A stretch of DNA of 64,000 nucleotides from Agapanthus africanus (Eukaryota; Streptophyta; Magnoliopsida; Asparagales; Amaryllidaceae): NCBI GenBank assembly GCA_030015575.1, contig JASDDO010000016.1:174900815-174964814 (forward strand), given 5' to 3'. This document shows, one piece after another, positions 52,024 to 64,000 of the stretch (the first letter of the stretch is position 1; every line of letters begins with the position of its first letter). The notes beneath the pieces are model-generated. The model saw only the letters and a list, made by a program, of their open reading frames with translations, was not told where the DNA came from and searched no databases. The translations under genes and the position numbers were made by a program.

Positions 52024-55000
52024 TGTTTCCTGATTTAAAATCAGGAAAGCCTACAGAAGAGGCATCACGTGCTAACACGTGACCAGCGGTCACGTGTTGG
52101 CACATGACATTTAAAAGCGGCTTCAAAGGCACATCAATTCCCTGATCAAATCAAGGAAAAGGCTTCAGAAGAGGTCACGTGCGCACACGTGGCCAGGGGT
52201 CACGTGTTGGCACGTGACATTTGAAAGCAGCGGAATCATTCTCTGATTAAATCAAGAAAAAGGCTCCAGAAAGGGTCACGTGCTCACACGTGACCAAGGG
52301 TCACGTGTTGACACGTGACGGATGAACAGCGGCTAGAAGACAAAGCACAGAAAGCAGAAGAAGGCTCGTTCCAAGAGGTCACATGCCTACACGTGACCAG
52401 GGGTCACGTGGCCACACGTGACCGACTTTCAAAGCCTATCTATTTAACAGAATTAAATTCTGAACGGCATTCAAATCTTTCCAAAGAAAATGATTATTTG
52501 GAACCAATTGAATTAAAAATTTAAAGGTGATTAAATATCACCTATCTATGGAAAAATATCGAATTTGGAAAGATTTCCCCTTAAAATCTAACCGAAATAA
52601 CAAAGGAAAATCTCTGGATTTAAAATCCAATGGTGAATAAAATTCACCTAATAATCCAAAGGCCCAAACGAATGGTGAATACAAATCAAATCTCTCGATG
52701 AAAGATTCATCAAAAACTAATTGATTCTGCTGCTTTTCCTATAAATAGGAGCCAAGAGACACACAAAGGGATCGATAACATAGAGAGAAAAATAGAGACT
52801 TGATACTTTGGAGAAATTTGGATCTTCTGCAAAAGAAAATCTTAGGTAAGAAAGGGAAGGCCTCAAAAGAGAATTTAATTCTCAATAGAGTTTAACTCTG
52901 ATATTAAACAGAAGAACATAGTTCTCTCTTTAGTGGAGGATCTGTAAAGTGCATATCTCCTCTTGAATTGAGAATTTAATTCTCATTGGGTTGAGATCCT
53001 GCCATGCAGATCCAAAGCATAGAGAGGAAATGAAAGCTTGAGAATTAAATTCTCACAAAACTATAGGAATTTAATTCCTTTAAAATAAAATTAGGGTTTA
53101 ACCCTATGTTATGGGAATTTAATCAGGGTTTAACCCTAGTTAAGAACTTAGTTCTGTTAAAATAACAGGAATTTAATTCCCTTAAGAAAGAAGAAATTAG
53201 GGTTTCACCCTATGACAGAATCTCATTCCTCAGAATAATTTTCTAAAAGAGAGTGGGAACTTAATTCCTTAAAGCTGTTATTAGGGTTTAACCCTATGAT
53301 AGAATGCAGTTCTTCATATATATGAGGAATTTAATTCCTACAGAAAATTCAGAGTTCAACTCTATCCCAGAATATAAATCTTCAGAAGGAAATAGGAATT
53401 TAATTCCTCAAAAAATTATTGTTAGGGTTCAACCCTGCGAAGAATTTAATTCTTAAAGGGATTAACAGAAAAACATACAAAGAGGCAGGGTCACGTGCTA
53501 CCACGTGACCCCCGAAAAGATCCACAGAAAAGGCCCTTTGAGGCAGTGCCTCACGTGACCCACATGACCCTTGGCAGAAGCTTTAACATACAAGCACCAA
53601 GATGCCCATCACGTGACAGCACGTGATGCTCCAAAGTATTCAATACTTTTGACAGAATAAAATAAAGGGAGGGTGCCCTCACGTGTTACCACGTGACCCC
53701 TTTTGCCTTAGTGTTTAACACTAAATTGGAACCCCTGAGCCCAGTGTTAAACACTGTTTTGCCTTAGTGTTCAACACTAATTAAAGAGCTTTCTTGCAGT
53801 GTTTAACACTGAATTTCTTAGTGTTTAACACTAAATTAAATCTCTAATGACAGAGTTTAACATTAATTTTCTTAGTGTTCGACACCAAATTAAAATCTCT
53901 GCCACCAGTGTTTAGCACTGATTATCTTAGTGTTTAACACTAATATGAGATCCCTGTTGCTAGTGTCTAACACTGCCTTCCCCTAGTGTTTAACACTAAT
54001 TTGAACCCCCTGTTGCTAGCGTTTAACACTAATTTCAGCCCAATTGGCTAAATATCCAGAGGCAAAGCCTCTCTTCTAGTGGACCAACAGAGGGCCAATA
54101 TCCTAAACATGATTGGACTTAGCCCAAGCTGGCCATAAGTCCTCAATTCAAATTCAACTGAGCCAACGGGCTCATAATATAATTAATTGGTCTTGGTTCC
54201 AAATTGGTCCAAAGATTATTTAATCTACCTCGGTTCAAGGGTACATCTCTTCACTCCTTTGATACGTGGCGTTGTAATTTCTCAACGTCTTCAAAGAGGT
54301 GACGGGTCCCGATGACCACATATTGATACGGACTGTGGAGTCCCTAAATCCACGGACTATGAGGTCCTTAACCTTAACCGTGATGTCTTAAAACTAACGT
54401 CGGACTGTGGAGTCCCTAAATCCACGGACTATGAGGTCCTTAACCTTGACCGTGATGTCTTAAAACTAACATCAGACTGTGGAGTCCCTAAATCCACGGA
54501 CTATGAGGTCCTTAATCTTGACCGGGATGTCTTAAAACTAACTGTGGACTGTTGAGTCCTTAAATCCATTGACTATGACGTCCTTAACCTTGACCGAGAT
54601 GTCTTAAAACTAACTTTGGACTGTGGAGTCCTTAAATCCACGGACTATGACGTCGTTAACCTTGACCGAGATGTTTTAAAACTAACTTTGGACTGTGGAG
54701 ACCTTAAATCCACGGACTATGAGGTCCTTAACCTTGACCGCAACGTCTTAAAACTAACATTGGACCGCAATGTCCTTAAACTACCTATGGACCGCAACGT
54801 CCATAAACTACCCATTGACCGCAACGTCCTTAAACTACCCATTGACCGCAATGTCACTAAACTAAACAAAAGGGCTCTCTTAATTGCTCTATTGTAGGAT
54901 CTAAACGATCTCGTTAAGTTGATCTTAGTCTGAAAATTAGACTAACGTATCTTTAACAAATGTTTAAGTCGATCTTAGTCTCGAATAAGGCTAATGTATC

Positions 55001-55423
55001 CTTAAACCCAAACCCCCCAAACCCAAATCTAAGATAATACGGATTTGGACTAGTCCACGCCCTACGGGCGACGACATAACTCAGTCTCCGTATACAATCC
55101 ACGGGCAACCAAACATAAAATAAACACACACGACACGAAGTGACCATCTGGAGAAGGAGAAAGTGGTTACCGCGATGCGGTAGCGTAATTAACTGCAAGG
55201 GCTTGCGCCTGCAGGGAAGAGCGTCCCCACAATCAAAAACCCCTTAAGCAAGGGGGAATCTGACGAAGTCTGCTATATCGGACGCATCCGTTTAAACCTT
55301 CGATATACGGTGCCATAAATCAACTTGGCATCTTCGGAGAGGTAGACGGATAGCACCAATTAGCATCTGCCCCGAGCCTCTGGCGAGACGACCACGCGTC
55401 GCGCCGTCGTTCGGAGGGGAACA
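52024..55423 (+). repeat. 3' LTR of element D (3400 bp)
   Basis: Matches 33785-37154 throughout, with substitutions and indels of up to about 30 bp. Carries the same G-box cluster, TATA box (52740-52747), palindrome field and 72-bp array (54329-54890). Followed by the AAGCT target duplication at 55424-55428. Confidence 0.93.
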
Positions 55424-56061
55424 AAGCTATCCAACACGACAATCCGAATAAGCCATTATAGATATAAACATCACAGCAGTATAAGAAAGTATGTGCAACC
55501 CCGTCTAAATGACATATAGCAAATAGACGACGTTTGAAAAACACATACACCACATCACAGAAATCAATGATGCAAAAAGTATCAAGTTCTAAACTTTCAA
55601 GTTGCCCCAAAGCAAAGATAACACTAAGTGAAATCTGGAGCAAATCAAACAAGACAAAAAATCCTAACTCTCAAAATCCAAGACATAGCATGGAAACGAG
55701 GACAATTGGAGACAACAAAACTGCCGAGGGCAGGGATTGGCAAAAATGGGCGGTTTTTGTACGGTCAAATCTCCTCGTTTTCATTATGTGTCATTATCTC
55801 ATCAAGAGTAAGCCTCTGCACTTATTTAAAAAAAATTCAGAGACCATAAAATTTCGAATAGAGAACTCGGTATTGAAAGTCGCAATTTTTTGGTTTTGAA
55901 ACTAATGCATCGTCTGGTACTAGTTTCTAATGTTTGGTGCCTCTGATACCATATTGGGATTCCTAGCGTAACGAAAAACTTTGACTTTTAAAAAATTAGC
56001 GCTAGAAAACACATCCTAGAATCTAACTAAACATCGAAACTAGTAAACAAGAGGAGTCGGG
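55424..56061 (-). repeat. Element F, right part: copia leader start, PBS and LTR end
   Basis: It resumes the minus-strand copia leader broken at 33784. The minus strand reads TGGTATCAGAGGC at 55951-55939 (PBS), preceded by an LTR end, CTAGGAATCCCAATA. Only about 110 bp of LTR (55952-56061) remains before element E begins. No coding frame is recognisable. Confidence 0.75.
55939..55951 (-). other. Primer-binding site of element F
   Basis: TGGTATCAGAGGC on the minus strand, the initiator tRNA-Met type with one extra G relative to elements A and C. Confidence 0.8.
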
Positions 56062-56657
56062 TGTCACGTCCCGAAAATGGCACGTGATGACCCTTAAACT
56101 ACACAACTTCCACAGGCATAACACAATCTAAGTAATCCGAAAACCCAGCAATCTAAACCATCAAAAGTAGTAAAAGATAAGAACATTGTTTAAGCTTTTG
56201 AAAATCTCAAGTACAAATTCTTTAAAGTTCAATTAATTTCCTTTAAAATTTTTGGCAGCACCTCCTTTGTAAAACAAGCCCCAAAAAATGGGTACAACAT
56301 AATATAAGTAAAAGCATCCCAAACAGAAGCAAAAACACGCCCAAAGGCTGAAAACAACCACCACAACAGATATACGACGCCGTTGCGAAGAAAAAGATGA
56401 TATAAATAAAACTGCATAAAAGACCTCCAAGTCACAAAATAACATACAATATCGTCCTCACATCAAGTCTCTAAGTCATACATGAAAAGTGGTAGATGGA
56501 GAGTACAGGATACAACGAATATACAATGAACATAAACGGATAACCACAAAACCCACCTAAAGCAAAACTGCACACTGTGAGCCGAAGTGGTATCCGCAGC
56601 AAAAGATGATACGATAGATGAAAAGTAGCCCTGCCTCTGACTACTCTGAGGAACAAC

Positions 56658-57378
56658 CTGCAAAACACTGTGGCACAACGAGTGGTGAGTTGCCAACTCG
56701 TGAATAATAAATAACATATGCAGGTAATCGCAAGTATGCACGTACAGTGCGAATCTAACATATGCTAACTAATAGCAATAAGTGGTCATATGTATTCAAC
56801 AGTCACGAAAGGTACACTAGCAGGTACAACTAATACATGAAGCAATAATATGACAATCTGTATGCAACAATCATGTAAGGTACTCTATCCGGTACTACTA
56901 ATACATGAAGCAATGATATGACAATGTATATATGCAACAGTCATGAAAGGTACTCTTGCAGGTACAACTAATACATGAAGCAGTGCATAAATAATAAATG
57001 CGGAGTATGGGATAAAACATGTCATTCCTACGGAATCCTGACCTCGTGGTAAGACCAAAGTCCATCAAGACAATCCAAATCCCAATTTTCCTCAAATCAG
57101 CCCCCAAATTGGCTCCATATCCTGTAAGTCTCATAAATCCTAAATGTAAAATATCAAGTAAATCTCATATATCATGTATCCAATATCAAGTGAATCTCAT
57201 ATATCCTGAATCCAATATCAAATGAATCTCATATATCCTGAATCCAATATCAAATGAATCTCATATATCCTGAATCCAATATCAAATGAATCTCATATAT
57301 CCTAAGTACATTTGCGTGAATAATTGTGATGATGTATATGAATTGATATGTATACATATATATTAGCGTCCCATTCCA

Positions 57379-57424
<46 letters not shown>

Positions 57425-57792
57425 TATATAAAGCGTCCCATTACACTGTTATATATACTTAGGAGTAAAATATCATGAAACCAATGTGTTAAGCATCGAC
57501 ACAAAAATACTGATCTATCAGGTGTTGTCACCACGACTGGCCTCTGATAGGTACGTATCATACGCTATCCCGAAAACTCGAGTGCCCAGCTTCGACCCTT
57601 GTCTTTCGACGTATCCATACGTACATGACTCCCGTCGGTATCCCCACGATAACCGCCAAGTCATAGGTACTGTCACTGGTAGGTATAGTTCCCCTGTCAG
57701 GCGCATCGGCATGTACCGTCGACAGTCTTTCCCCCGGGTACCTCCGGGCCCCACCATGTACCCGCACATGGCCTCGACGCCTCCTCGCATGT

Positions 57793-57849
<57 letters not shown>

Positions 57850-58686
57850 ACATATAAAACTCATAGTGGCTGCAAAAATATCATATCAAGAGGAACCGGG
57901 TTTTTCAAAATAATTTCATGAACTCCCACGGTCCTCAAATCCAGAAAACATCATGAAAAATCCATAACTCAATGCGAAATCATGAATATAATATATGCAT
58001 CATAAAACTGTAATGTGAGCATATAAAGGAAAATCCACTATTTAACTGCACAAGTTAAAATATATATATCATGCGGTTCTTAAGTTCTCCAAGTCCATAT
58101 AACATCAAATAAAGGTGAACATGTAGCTATAGCCAGATATATGTGTAAACATGTGGGTATAGCAAAGTATATGTATCTACCTATCAGTAATGATGTAATA
58201 CCCTCCAGGTATAAGTGTAAGTAGTATGCAAGATGTACATATAGCTATGTCTCATATGTGTATATACCTATCACTAATGGTACAATACCATATAGGTATA
58301 TGGGTAACTAGCATGTAAGCATGTCAAAGCATATGTGTAAGCATGTAAGTATACAGGTATGCTATATGGCATATGCATAAAGGAATATGAATCAATGTCT
58401 CAATGTCCCTAACCAAACAATATCTTCTATGTATGTGTGTTGTGCGTGTCATGGCAATTATTGACGGTGTGAGTAGCATACGATCAGTGCTCGTGCAACA
58501 TGAGCCGTCAATAATAGTGCAGTGTCCTAAAGGTACAAGTCCAAGCACAACAAGTAATAATATACAATGAGGTGTATGCGCAAACTCTATATATGCAATA
58601 GAATATAAGACTAATATCATATCATCCCTAGCCCAGACGCATAACGCCAAGCGGGCGATTCCCCTGTAGATGTTAAATCTACTCAC
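56658..58686 (-). other. Candidate LTR intron 2 of element E
   Basis: The minus-strand donor TTG|GTGAGTAGATTTA begins at 58686 and the acceptor TTTTGCAG|GTTG ends at 56658, 2029 nt apart. Same positions relative to shared blocks as in element B and the diverged LTR. Confidence 0.45.
58457..58515 (-). other. Conserved Tekay-type LTR stem-loop, copy in element E
   Basis: ATTATTGACGG (58457-58467) pairs perfectly with CCGTCAATAAT (58505-58515). Compared with element B, four stem positions have changed on both arms, keeping every pair. The flank TTGCCATGACACG is shared in sense orientation. Confidence 0.7.
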
Positions 58687-59974
58687 CAACGCTCCTGGCT
58701 AAGTAAAGCCAACCACCTGTTTCCTCTTCTTCGCAGCGTCCGAAGTCCTCGCCTGCGAACCAAAAACAATAAAACGATAAAACAAGTGTATATTAGCAAA
58801 CGACCAAAAACACGTACACACTATGTTTTACCGACACACCAACCCCAAACATACTCCCAAATGTTCGTTTAGTGGCTAACATGCGTAGCAACACTACGAA
58901 ACCAACCCAAGAGCAAAACCAGCATAAAGTGCACGGACCGTGTCGGATAACGTATCGCACGTAGTCGTAACACTAGAAACTACCTATGTGATCCCAGATT
59001 TCATATACAGTGAAAACCCAACACTCAAAGAAGACCAAACACACCTAAACCACTGCAGACACCTACCCATAAAAACCCACACCCTAACTCCATCGTACGG
59101 CCGAGGTCGCCGGAATTTCCCTTCTCGTCACCGGCCGAGGTACGAGCAAGGGGGTTCGTGCTCCAGGTAAAGTTCTATGGTCTCAGGTACAACACAAATA
59201 CATTGTTTGGTTTTCTAGTATACTCTCGGGGTCATAGCAGATCACAGATATCACAAATAGACACTAAAAATACGATATTTTGCACGAAACTTAACTTTAC
59301 GCTATCTAAACTGAAACTACATGACTACACAACACTATAAAGACTTAACTAACAGATAGAGATCATTACCTAACCAAAAGAACTCAAAGATCCTAGCTTT
59401 CCAAGCTCCTAGGCATCCAAGAGGCAAAAGAAGTGATTTGGTGATGTTTTGACGAAGTTTAGCGATGGATTTGTGAAGATTTATGAAGAGAAAGATAAGT
59501 GTTCAGTTTAGATGAGAGAGGGATAAAGAAAATGATAAGAGATAGAGAAAATGAGAGAGTGTGAGGCTAATGAGAGAGGGACGTGAGTGTAGGGTGAGAG
59601 TGAGGTGAGTGCACCCTTTGCATTAAATCACCATTAATGCATTCACACAACTCACCATGCCACCTCTTCTCTCAAAAAAAACCCCTAGGTAAATATCTCA
59701 CCCAAAATATCTAAGATTAGGGTTAAGGTAAAGCAAAGAATTAGGAATGGATTAAGTCAAAGGATAAGATTAGGTTAAGTGTCATGGTCTCTAATCTAGA
59801 TTAACACAAACAAACCCTCACATTAACGTGCACACGTGCGTGCATGCCCATAACAAATAATAATAAATTATTAATTAAATGTTATAAACCGTGAGTAATC
59901 CGAATTGGTAAACTTTTTACAGTAAACTCGCATTACCGCTTAATTAACAATAATCGAAAACCTAAGGCGTTACA

Positions 59975-59988
59975 ATCTCCCTCCTTAT
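59975..59988 (-). other. Polypurine tract of element E
   Basis: The minus strand reads ATAAGGAGGGAGAT immediately before TGTAACGCC. Confidence 0.85.
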
Positions 59989-59994
59989 AGAAAT

Positions 59995-62900
59995 TCGTCC
60001 CCAAATTTAAAATTCTCACTAAGCGTACCTTCAAAGAGATGAGTACAAAACTCCTAAATCTCGCTCGCAGCCTCCCAAGTGATCACCTCACTATACGGCT
60101 ACGCTAAAGAAACCTCCATAGATGGCAAGACCCTTGACCGAAGTTTCTCCACCTGCCGATTCACTAACACAATCGGCCTTTGGTGAAAGAAAAGATCGCG
60201 TCAAAGCTAAATGGTCTGGTGTTGAATAATGTGAGAAAAGTTATGAAAGTATTTGCGAAGTATCGATACTAGGAATACAGGGTGATTACTCAATAATCTG
60301 GGAGGAAGTGCCAAATTATAGGTTACGGAACTAACTCGCTTTAAGGATCTCAAAAGGACCTACAATCCTGGGACTAAGCTTCCCAAAACTCAACACGTCA
60401 TTCATCGAAAAATCCGTAGGAATACATGATCTCCCACTGCGAACTCAAGTCTGCGACCACCACGGTCGGCATAAGACTTCTGTCTGCACTGGGCTGCTCT
60501 CATCCTGACCTGAATCAACTGGATCATTTCCGTAGTCTCATGACTAGCTGGGGTCCAAAATCCTACTCACGCAGAGTCAGAAAACAGACTGGCGATCGAC
60601 ACCACCTAACAACAAGCCTAAAGGTTGCCAACTGGAACGTCTCCTAATAACAGCTATCCAAGGAGAACCCTAACAATGGCAAATGACGATCCCAACAGCC
60701 AACAAACACTTAGTACGTACGCACAAGCATACCCTCCAGAGTCTGTATAGTCCGCTCTGTCTAACTATCGGCCAACGGATGGGAAGCGGAGCTAAAGCTC
60801 AACCAGTACCCTAGGCTTCCTGAAGCTTCTGCCAAGAACGGAAAGCGAACAGGGTCCTCCATTGGATACAAAACATGAAGGAACTCCGTGCAAACGCACA
60901 AACTTAACGAAGAACAACTGAGCATAACCGGACAACAAACACCCGAATGGAGTCACACCCTGTCTAGACCTGGGTAGAAACCACAACGAAATTCATGGAG
61001 ATCTGCTCCCATTCCCACTCTGGAATGGTTAAAGAATGCAACTCTCCCGCCGGTCTCAGATGCTCAACCTTAGCTCACAACAAGACAGACACCTCGAAAC
61101 AAAATCCGAAACTTCACTCTTCATCCCTGCCCACCCGTAACTATCTCATAAGTCACGTCACATTGTGGTGGAACTTGGACGAACACAGAAGGCTGACTAG
61201 TGTGCATACTCTAGGATTTCGCGTCTCTACCCATCAGTATCAGGTACACACAACGCGTCCCTAAACGTAGCACACCCTGGTTACAAATCAAGGACTCTGA
61301 ATCTTTACCCGGCCAAACCTGCTCTAGAATTTCAGACAAACGAGCATCGGCGGGCTGTGCCTCGTGAATGCGATTAAGGAAAAGTGGACGGGCCAGGCAT
61401 GAGTAAGATATTCCCTTAGTAGAGGTGAACTTAAGTTGTACTCGACGATCATACAAGAACTGTAAATCTGCAGAAGACTGTCTCTGAACTGCGCACAACT
61501 GGAACAAGCTAACCCCGGGCCTACGACTCCAGCATCAGCTACCACAATCGCCTCGCTACGGGTAACGAGGATCTCACAAACCCAATCCTTCACAAGCTCC
61601 ATCCAACGGCGCTGTCTCAACAATCAAAACCCGCTGCAGGAAGATTAAGCTCCGGTGGTCCGTGAAAACCTGACACGACTCTCCGTACCAGTAGTGTCCT
61701 CAGATCTTCAACGCACGACCACCACGGCCATCTCCAGATCATGAGTGGGATATCCTGCTCGTACTTCCTCCAACCGTCGGGAAGCAAAAGCGATAACTCT
61801 ATAATGCCACATCAATGCAAAATCGAGCCCCACTCATGAAACATCATAGTTAACAACAAAGTCGCCCAATCCAGAACACAAAGAAAGAACTGGTGTAGTT
61901 GTCAACCGAGTCTTCAACTGCCGAAAACTCCACACGCATGCCACAGTCCAAGAAAAAGAAACTCCCTTCCTGGTCAATCCGGTCAACGGTGCAGCGCTAC
62001 ACAAGCAATCCTGCATGAAACGACGGTAAAGACCGGCTAAGCCCAAAAACTGCGGACCTCCGTCCCTGCTACAAGTCTGGGCCAAAGTTGTACGGCCTCG
62101 ATTTCCCTTGGGCTCGTACGAGAACCGTCTCTCATAACCACATGACCTTAGGAAGTCAACACAATCATGCCTGAAGGAACACTCCGAGAATTTAGCAAAC
62201 CGCTGGGGCTCTCCCAATGTCTGCAAAGCAAATCCTCAAGTGACGTTCATGTTCCTCACGACTCTTGGAAAAGACCAGAATGTCATCTATAACACAACAA
62301 TACACTGGTCGAGGAATGGCCTGAGAAATCTGGTTCATCACATCCACGAATGCTGCTACGGCATTGGTGAGTCCAACGAAACCACCAAAAACTCATGCTA
62401 CCCGCAGCGCACACAAAAGCAGTCTTCGGAATACCATCACTCCGAACCCGCAACCAATGATGACCTGATCCCGAACCTACAAGAAAATGTCTCGCACTCT
62501 GGAGCAAGTCGAACAAATCATCAATGCGAGGTAAAGGATACCTATCCGCACCGTAACTCGGTTAAATTGACGATCAATCAACACACAACTTCAAATTGTC
62601 GTCTTCTCCTTGACAAACAGAATAGGATCTCCCCAAAGCGAAACACTTGGACGTAGAAGTCCCCCAACAAACAACTCTGCAGCTGATCCTTAAGCTCCCT
62701 AAGCTCCGCCGGCTCATCTGGAACAACGTCGGAAAACTCTCGCACGATAGGAACCCGGTCCAACACATCCGCTGTGGCTCTGGTATCACGAATGAAAACC
62801 AAGAATCCTCGACATCCTCTCCTCAAAAGCTGACTAGCGAAAAGGCTGAATTCAAGCTGTGAGAGGCGGCACCACTGCCCCCCAGCACAACAAGAACTGA

Positions 62901-63107
62901 CTCGCCGGGAAAAAAAAACCTGACTGTTTCCTCGCGGAAGTCCACAGACGCATAGCACGCTGCTAACCAGTCCGTGCCCAGGAGAACGTCAAAGTCCAAC
63001 ATCTCTAGAAGGAATAAATCGACGGAAGAATCTCTATCTCCTAACCGATTGGCACCCGACCGAAATACGTGTTGAGCAACAAAAGAATCGCTGACAGAAA
63101 TTAACAC
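59995..63107 (-). pseudogene. Decayed Tekay pol: protease, RT, RNase H, integrase, chromodomain
   Basis: Fragments in minus-strand order: protease end DFDVLLGTDWLAACYASVDF (within 63107-62823); a protease-RT linker with VPIVREFSDVVPDEPAEL (to 62578); RT core around 62350-62260 with VIDDILVFSKS in the catalytic position; RT end and RNase H start at 62226-61834 (FLGLAGLYRRFM, PLTGLTRKGVSFSW, TTTPVLSL); the linker to integrase with QGVLRLGTRCVYL (near 61260); integrase pieces HLRPAGELHSLTIPEW (near 61050-61010) and LHGVPSCFVSN (60920-60860); and EVITWEAASEI at about 60089-60057, a chromodomain end. Frames shift repeatedly and stops intervene, so no active enzyme is made. The chromodomain identifies a chromovirus. 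Confidence 0.85.
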
Positions 63108-63121
63108 AACAAACGGATGAT

Positions 63122-63913
63122 CTAGCTAACACGACTCTCGGCCCAACCACGACACAAAGTGTGTAAAACAAACAAGTGCATCAAAAGAACATACGAATTA
63201 AGAATACCTGAAGACTCTGCATTGGACGCCCGCGCGTCCCGATGAGTAGAAGAAAACTCTCGTGTCTGCCCTCTACCCGCAACTGTCAGAACTCTTCCTC
63301 TGCCAACCCGTCCTCTCGAAACAAACCCTCTGCGTCCCCGACCTCTCTGAACATGGGTCTGACGCGGTACTAAGGAAGAATCCCTGATGAAGTGACGAAG
63401 GCTCCCACATCGAAAACATCCATATGATGGCTGCTGACCCTCCTGGGGATGAGAGCTGAACGACTGACCTCGTCCTAAACCTCTGCTACTCCCGCGACGG
63501 TCACGAAATCTGTCTCGGCGACTGAACCTCTGTCTTGGGGCTGACACACCTGTACTAGCCCTCCTCGGTCCTCGAACTCCCACAGTCTCTGTAAGAAGTA
63601 CCTCGTCAACTAGGGTTGCATCCACGGGTGTTGTGTAAGTGACGAAATGCTGTCTACTGACTGCAAGGAACAACTGGGTAACAGGGGTGTCAACCTTCTG
63701 TCGCTGCGCTCTACTGGCCTCAACCAAAGATCTCATCGTCTGGCGCAAATCCCGCATCTCCGCCACAAGCCTAGCGATACGATCTGTCGAAGGCGGATCC
63801 ATCTTCCCCTGTGCAACGAGTGTGCCATCCTGGTCAGTCCTCGGCCCACCCGAGTCAACTCTGGCCTCGGCCCTCGCTGCATCACTCTGAGTCCCCATAG
63901 TCATCGGCGACAA
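63122..63913 (-). pseudogene. gag: Gag remnant of element E, capsid core missing, knuckle incomplete
   Basis: A 263-residue open frame from an ATG at 63911-63913. The N-terminal part (RIARLVAEMRDLRQTMRSLV) looks like the coiled start of Tekay gag. The conserved capsid core expected next is absent. An Arg/Gly-rich stretch follows (RQRFSRRDRFRDRRGSSRG), then CFRCGSLRHFIRDS, a CCHC knuckle whose last Cys is replaced. I read it as an internally deleted gag. It precedes the protease in the usual order. Confidence 0.7.
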
Positions 63914-64000
63914 AGGCTATAAATGGAAAAAGGATTCGATAAGGACACGGAAATCGAATCACAAGGATATGTATCATCAAGAAAGGAATTTCAAGCAATT
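63914..64000 (-). other. Leader region of element E at the window edge
   Basis: Sequence upstream of the element E gag on the minus strand. No PBS is seen within the 87 bases available. Confidence 0.4.

Larger units (their letters stand above)
33785..55423 (+). mobile_element. Element D: giant Ty3/gypsy Tat-lineage retrotransposon (21.6 kb)
   Basis: Two 3.4-kb LTRs flanked by the perfect duplication AAGCT (33780-33784 and 55424-55428). The pol order RT, RNase H, second archaeal-type RNase H, integrase is diagnostic of the Tat group. The interior has an N-terminal gag extension, gag, protease, pol, about 5.5 kb of tandem arrays, and an antisense ORF before the polypurine tract. Extra antisense ORFs and array-bearing 3' regions are known in this group. 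The LTRs differ by substitutions and short indels more than those of element C. It splits fragment F. Confidence 0.95.
56062..59974 (-). repeat. 3' LTR of element E (3913 bp)
   Basis: On the minus strand it runs from TGTAACGCCTTAGG (59974) to GGGACGTGACA (56062). Contains pure TA runs at about 57380-57421 and 57797-57845, a short tandem series (AATCTCATATATCCTGAATC) at about 57190-57300, the conserved stem-loop (58457-58515), and the GAGTTGGCAACTC hairpin and acceptor-like CAG near 56658-56700. Small open frames inside it are not convincing genes. Confidence 0.88.
56062..64000 (-). mobile_element. Element E: decayed Ty3/gypsy Tekay chromovirus, 5' part outside the window
   Basis: On the minus strand: gag (63913-63122), protease, RT, RNase H, integrase and a chromodomain remnant, a polypurine tract, and a complete 3' LTR (59974-56062). 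The 5' LTR would lie beyond 64000. Stops and frameshifts interrupt pol many times. The LTR is diverged from element B but collinear with it in its conserved blocks. Confidence 0.88.

Noticed and set aside
60995-61264. Plus-strand open frame of 89 residues
   Set aside because: It is the complementary strand of the decayed integrase of element E, where HLRPAGELHSLTIPEW is readable on the minus strand.

Overview
This is 64 kb of plant nuclear DNA, almost certainly from an angiosperm with a large repeat-rich genome. It consists of LTR retrotransposons nested in and broken by one another. I see no host gene, rRNA or tRNA gene, and nothing bacterial or organellar. The evidence is long LTRs beginning TG and ending CA, initiator-Met-type primer-binding sites (TGGTATCAGAGC), polypurine tracts, two perfect 5-bp target duplications, and intact or decayed gag, protease, RT, RNase H and integrase. 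The species cannot be named from the sequence.

Layout, with my labels. Element A (1-8170, minus strand) is a Ty1/copia element of Angela type: the first 39 bases of its 3' LTR, an intact pol (54-3356), a 2.6-kb leader without gag, the PBS, and a 2.2-kb 5' LTR. At 8171-9184 lies a decayed copia pol fragment. Element B (9185-29441, plus) is a Ty3/gypsy Tekay-like element with a 4.7-kb 5' LTR, a PBS, only 2.6 kb of non-coding interior, and a 3' LTR split by element C and truncated. Element C (18401-28552, plus) is a young non-autonomous Angela-like copia with 2.2-kb LTRs and target duplication GGATT. At 29442-32518 is a short copia-leader scrap followed by most of a diverged Tekay-like LTR. Element F (32519-33784 plus 55424-56061, minus) is the leader, PBS and LTR end of another copia, split by element D. 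Element D (33785-55423, plus, 21.6 kb, target duplication AAGCT) is a giant Ty3/gypsy Tat-lineage element. It has 3.4-kb LTRs, a gag-pol reading frame interrupted only by four in-frame TGA codons, a dual RNase H, and a 5.5-kb 3' region of tandem arrays with an antisense ORF. Element E (56062-64000, minus) is a decayed Tekay chromovirus: a complete 3.9-kb 3' LTR and gag-pol remains running off the right edge.

How the parts fit. C sits in B, D sits in F, and E probably sits in F. C has nearly identical LTRs but no coding capacity, so it must have been copied in trans. A has pol but no recognisable gag. A, C and F share a structured leader: a GC-rich hairpin after the PBS, duplicated blocks, and a set of about three hairpins with a constant core and variable but complementary outer stems. 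Several pairs are G-U wobbles only on the transcribed strand. This is the best candidate here for an undescribed functional RNA, perhaps a packaging or dimerisation signal.

The Tekay-like LTRs of B, E and the 29.4-32.5 kb fragment have diverged in sequence but share candidate splice signals that would place two introns inside the LTR, a stem-loop with four compensatory base-pair changes, and a second hairpin before the acceptor. The D LTR carries a transcribed field of short palindromes built to one plan, and clusters of CACGTG boxes. All identifications were made by eye, without database searches.
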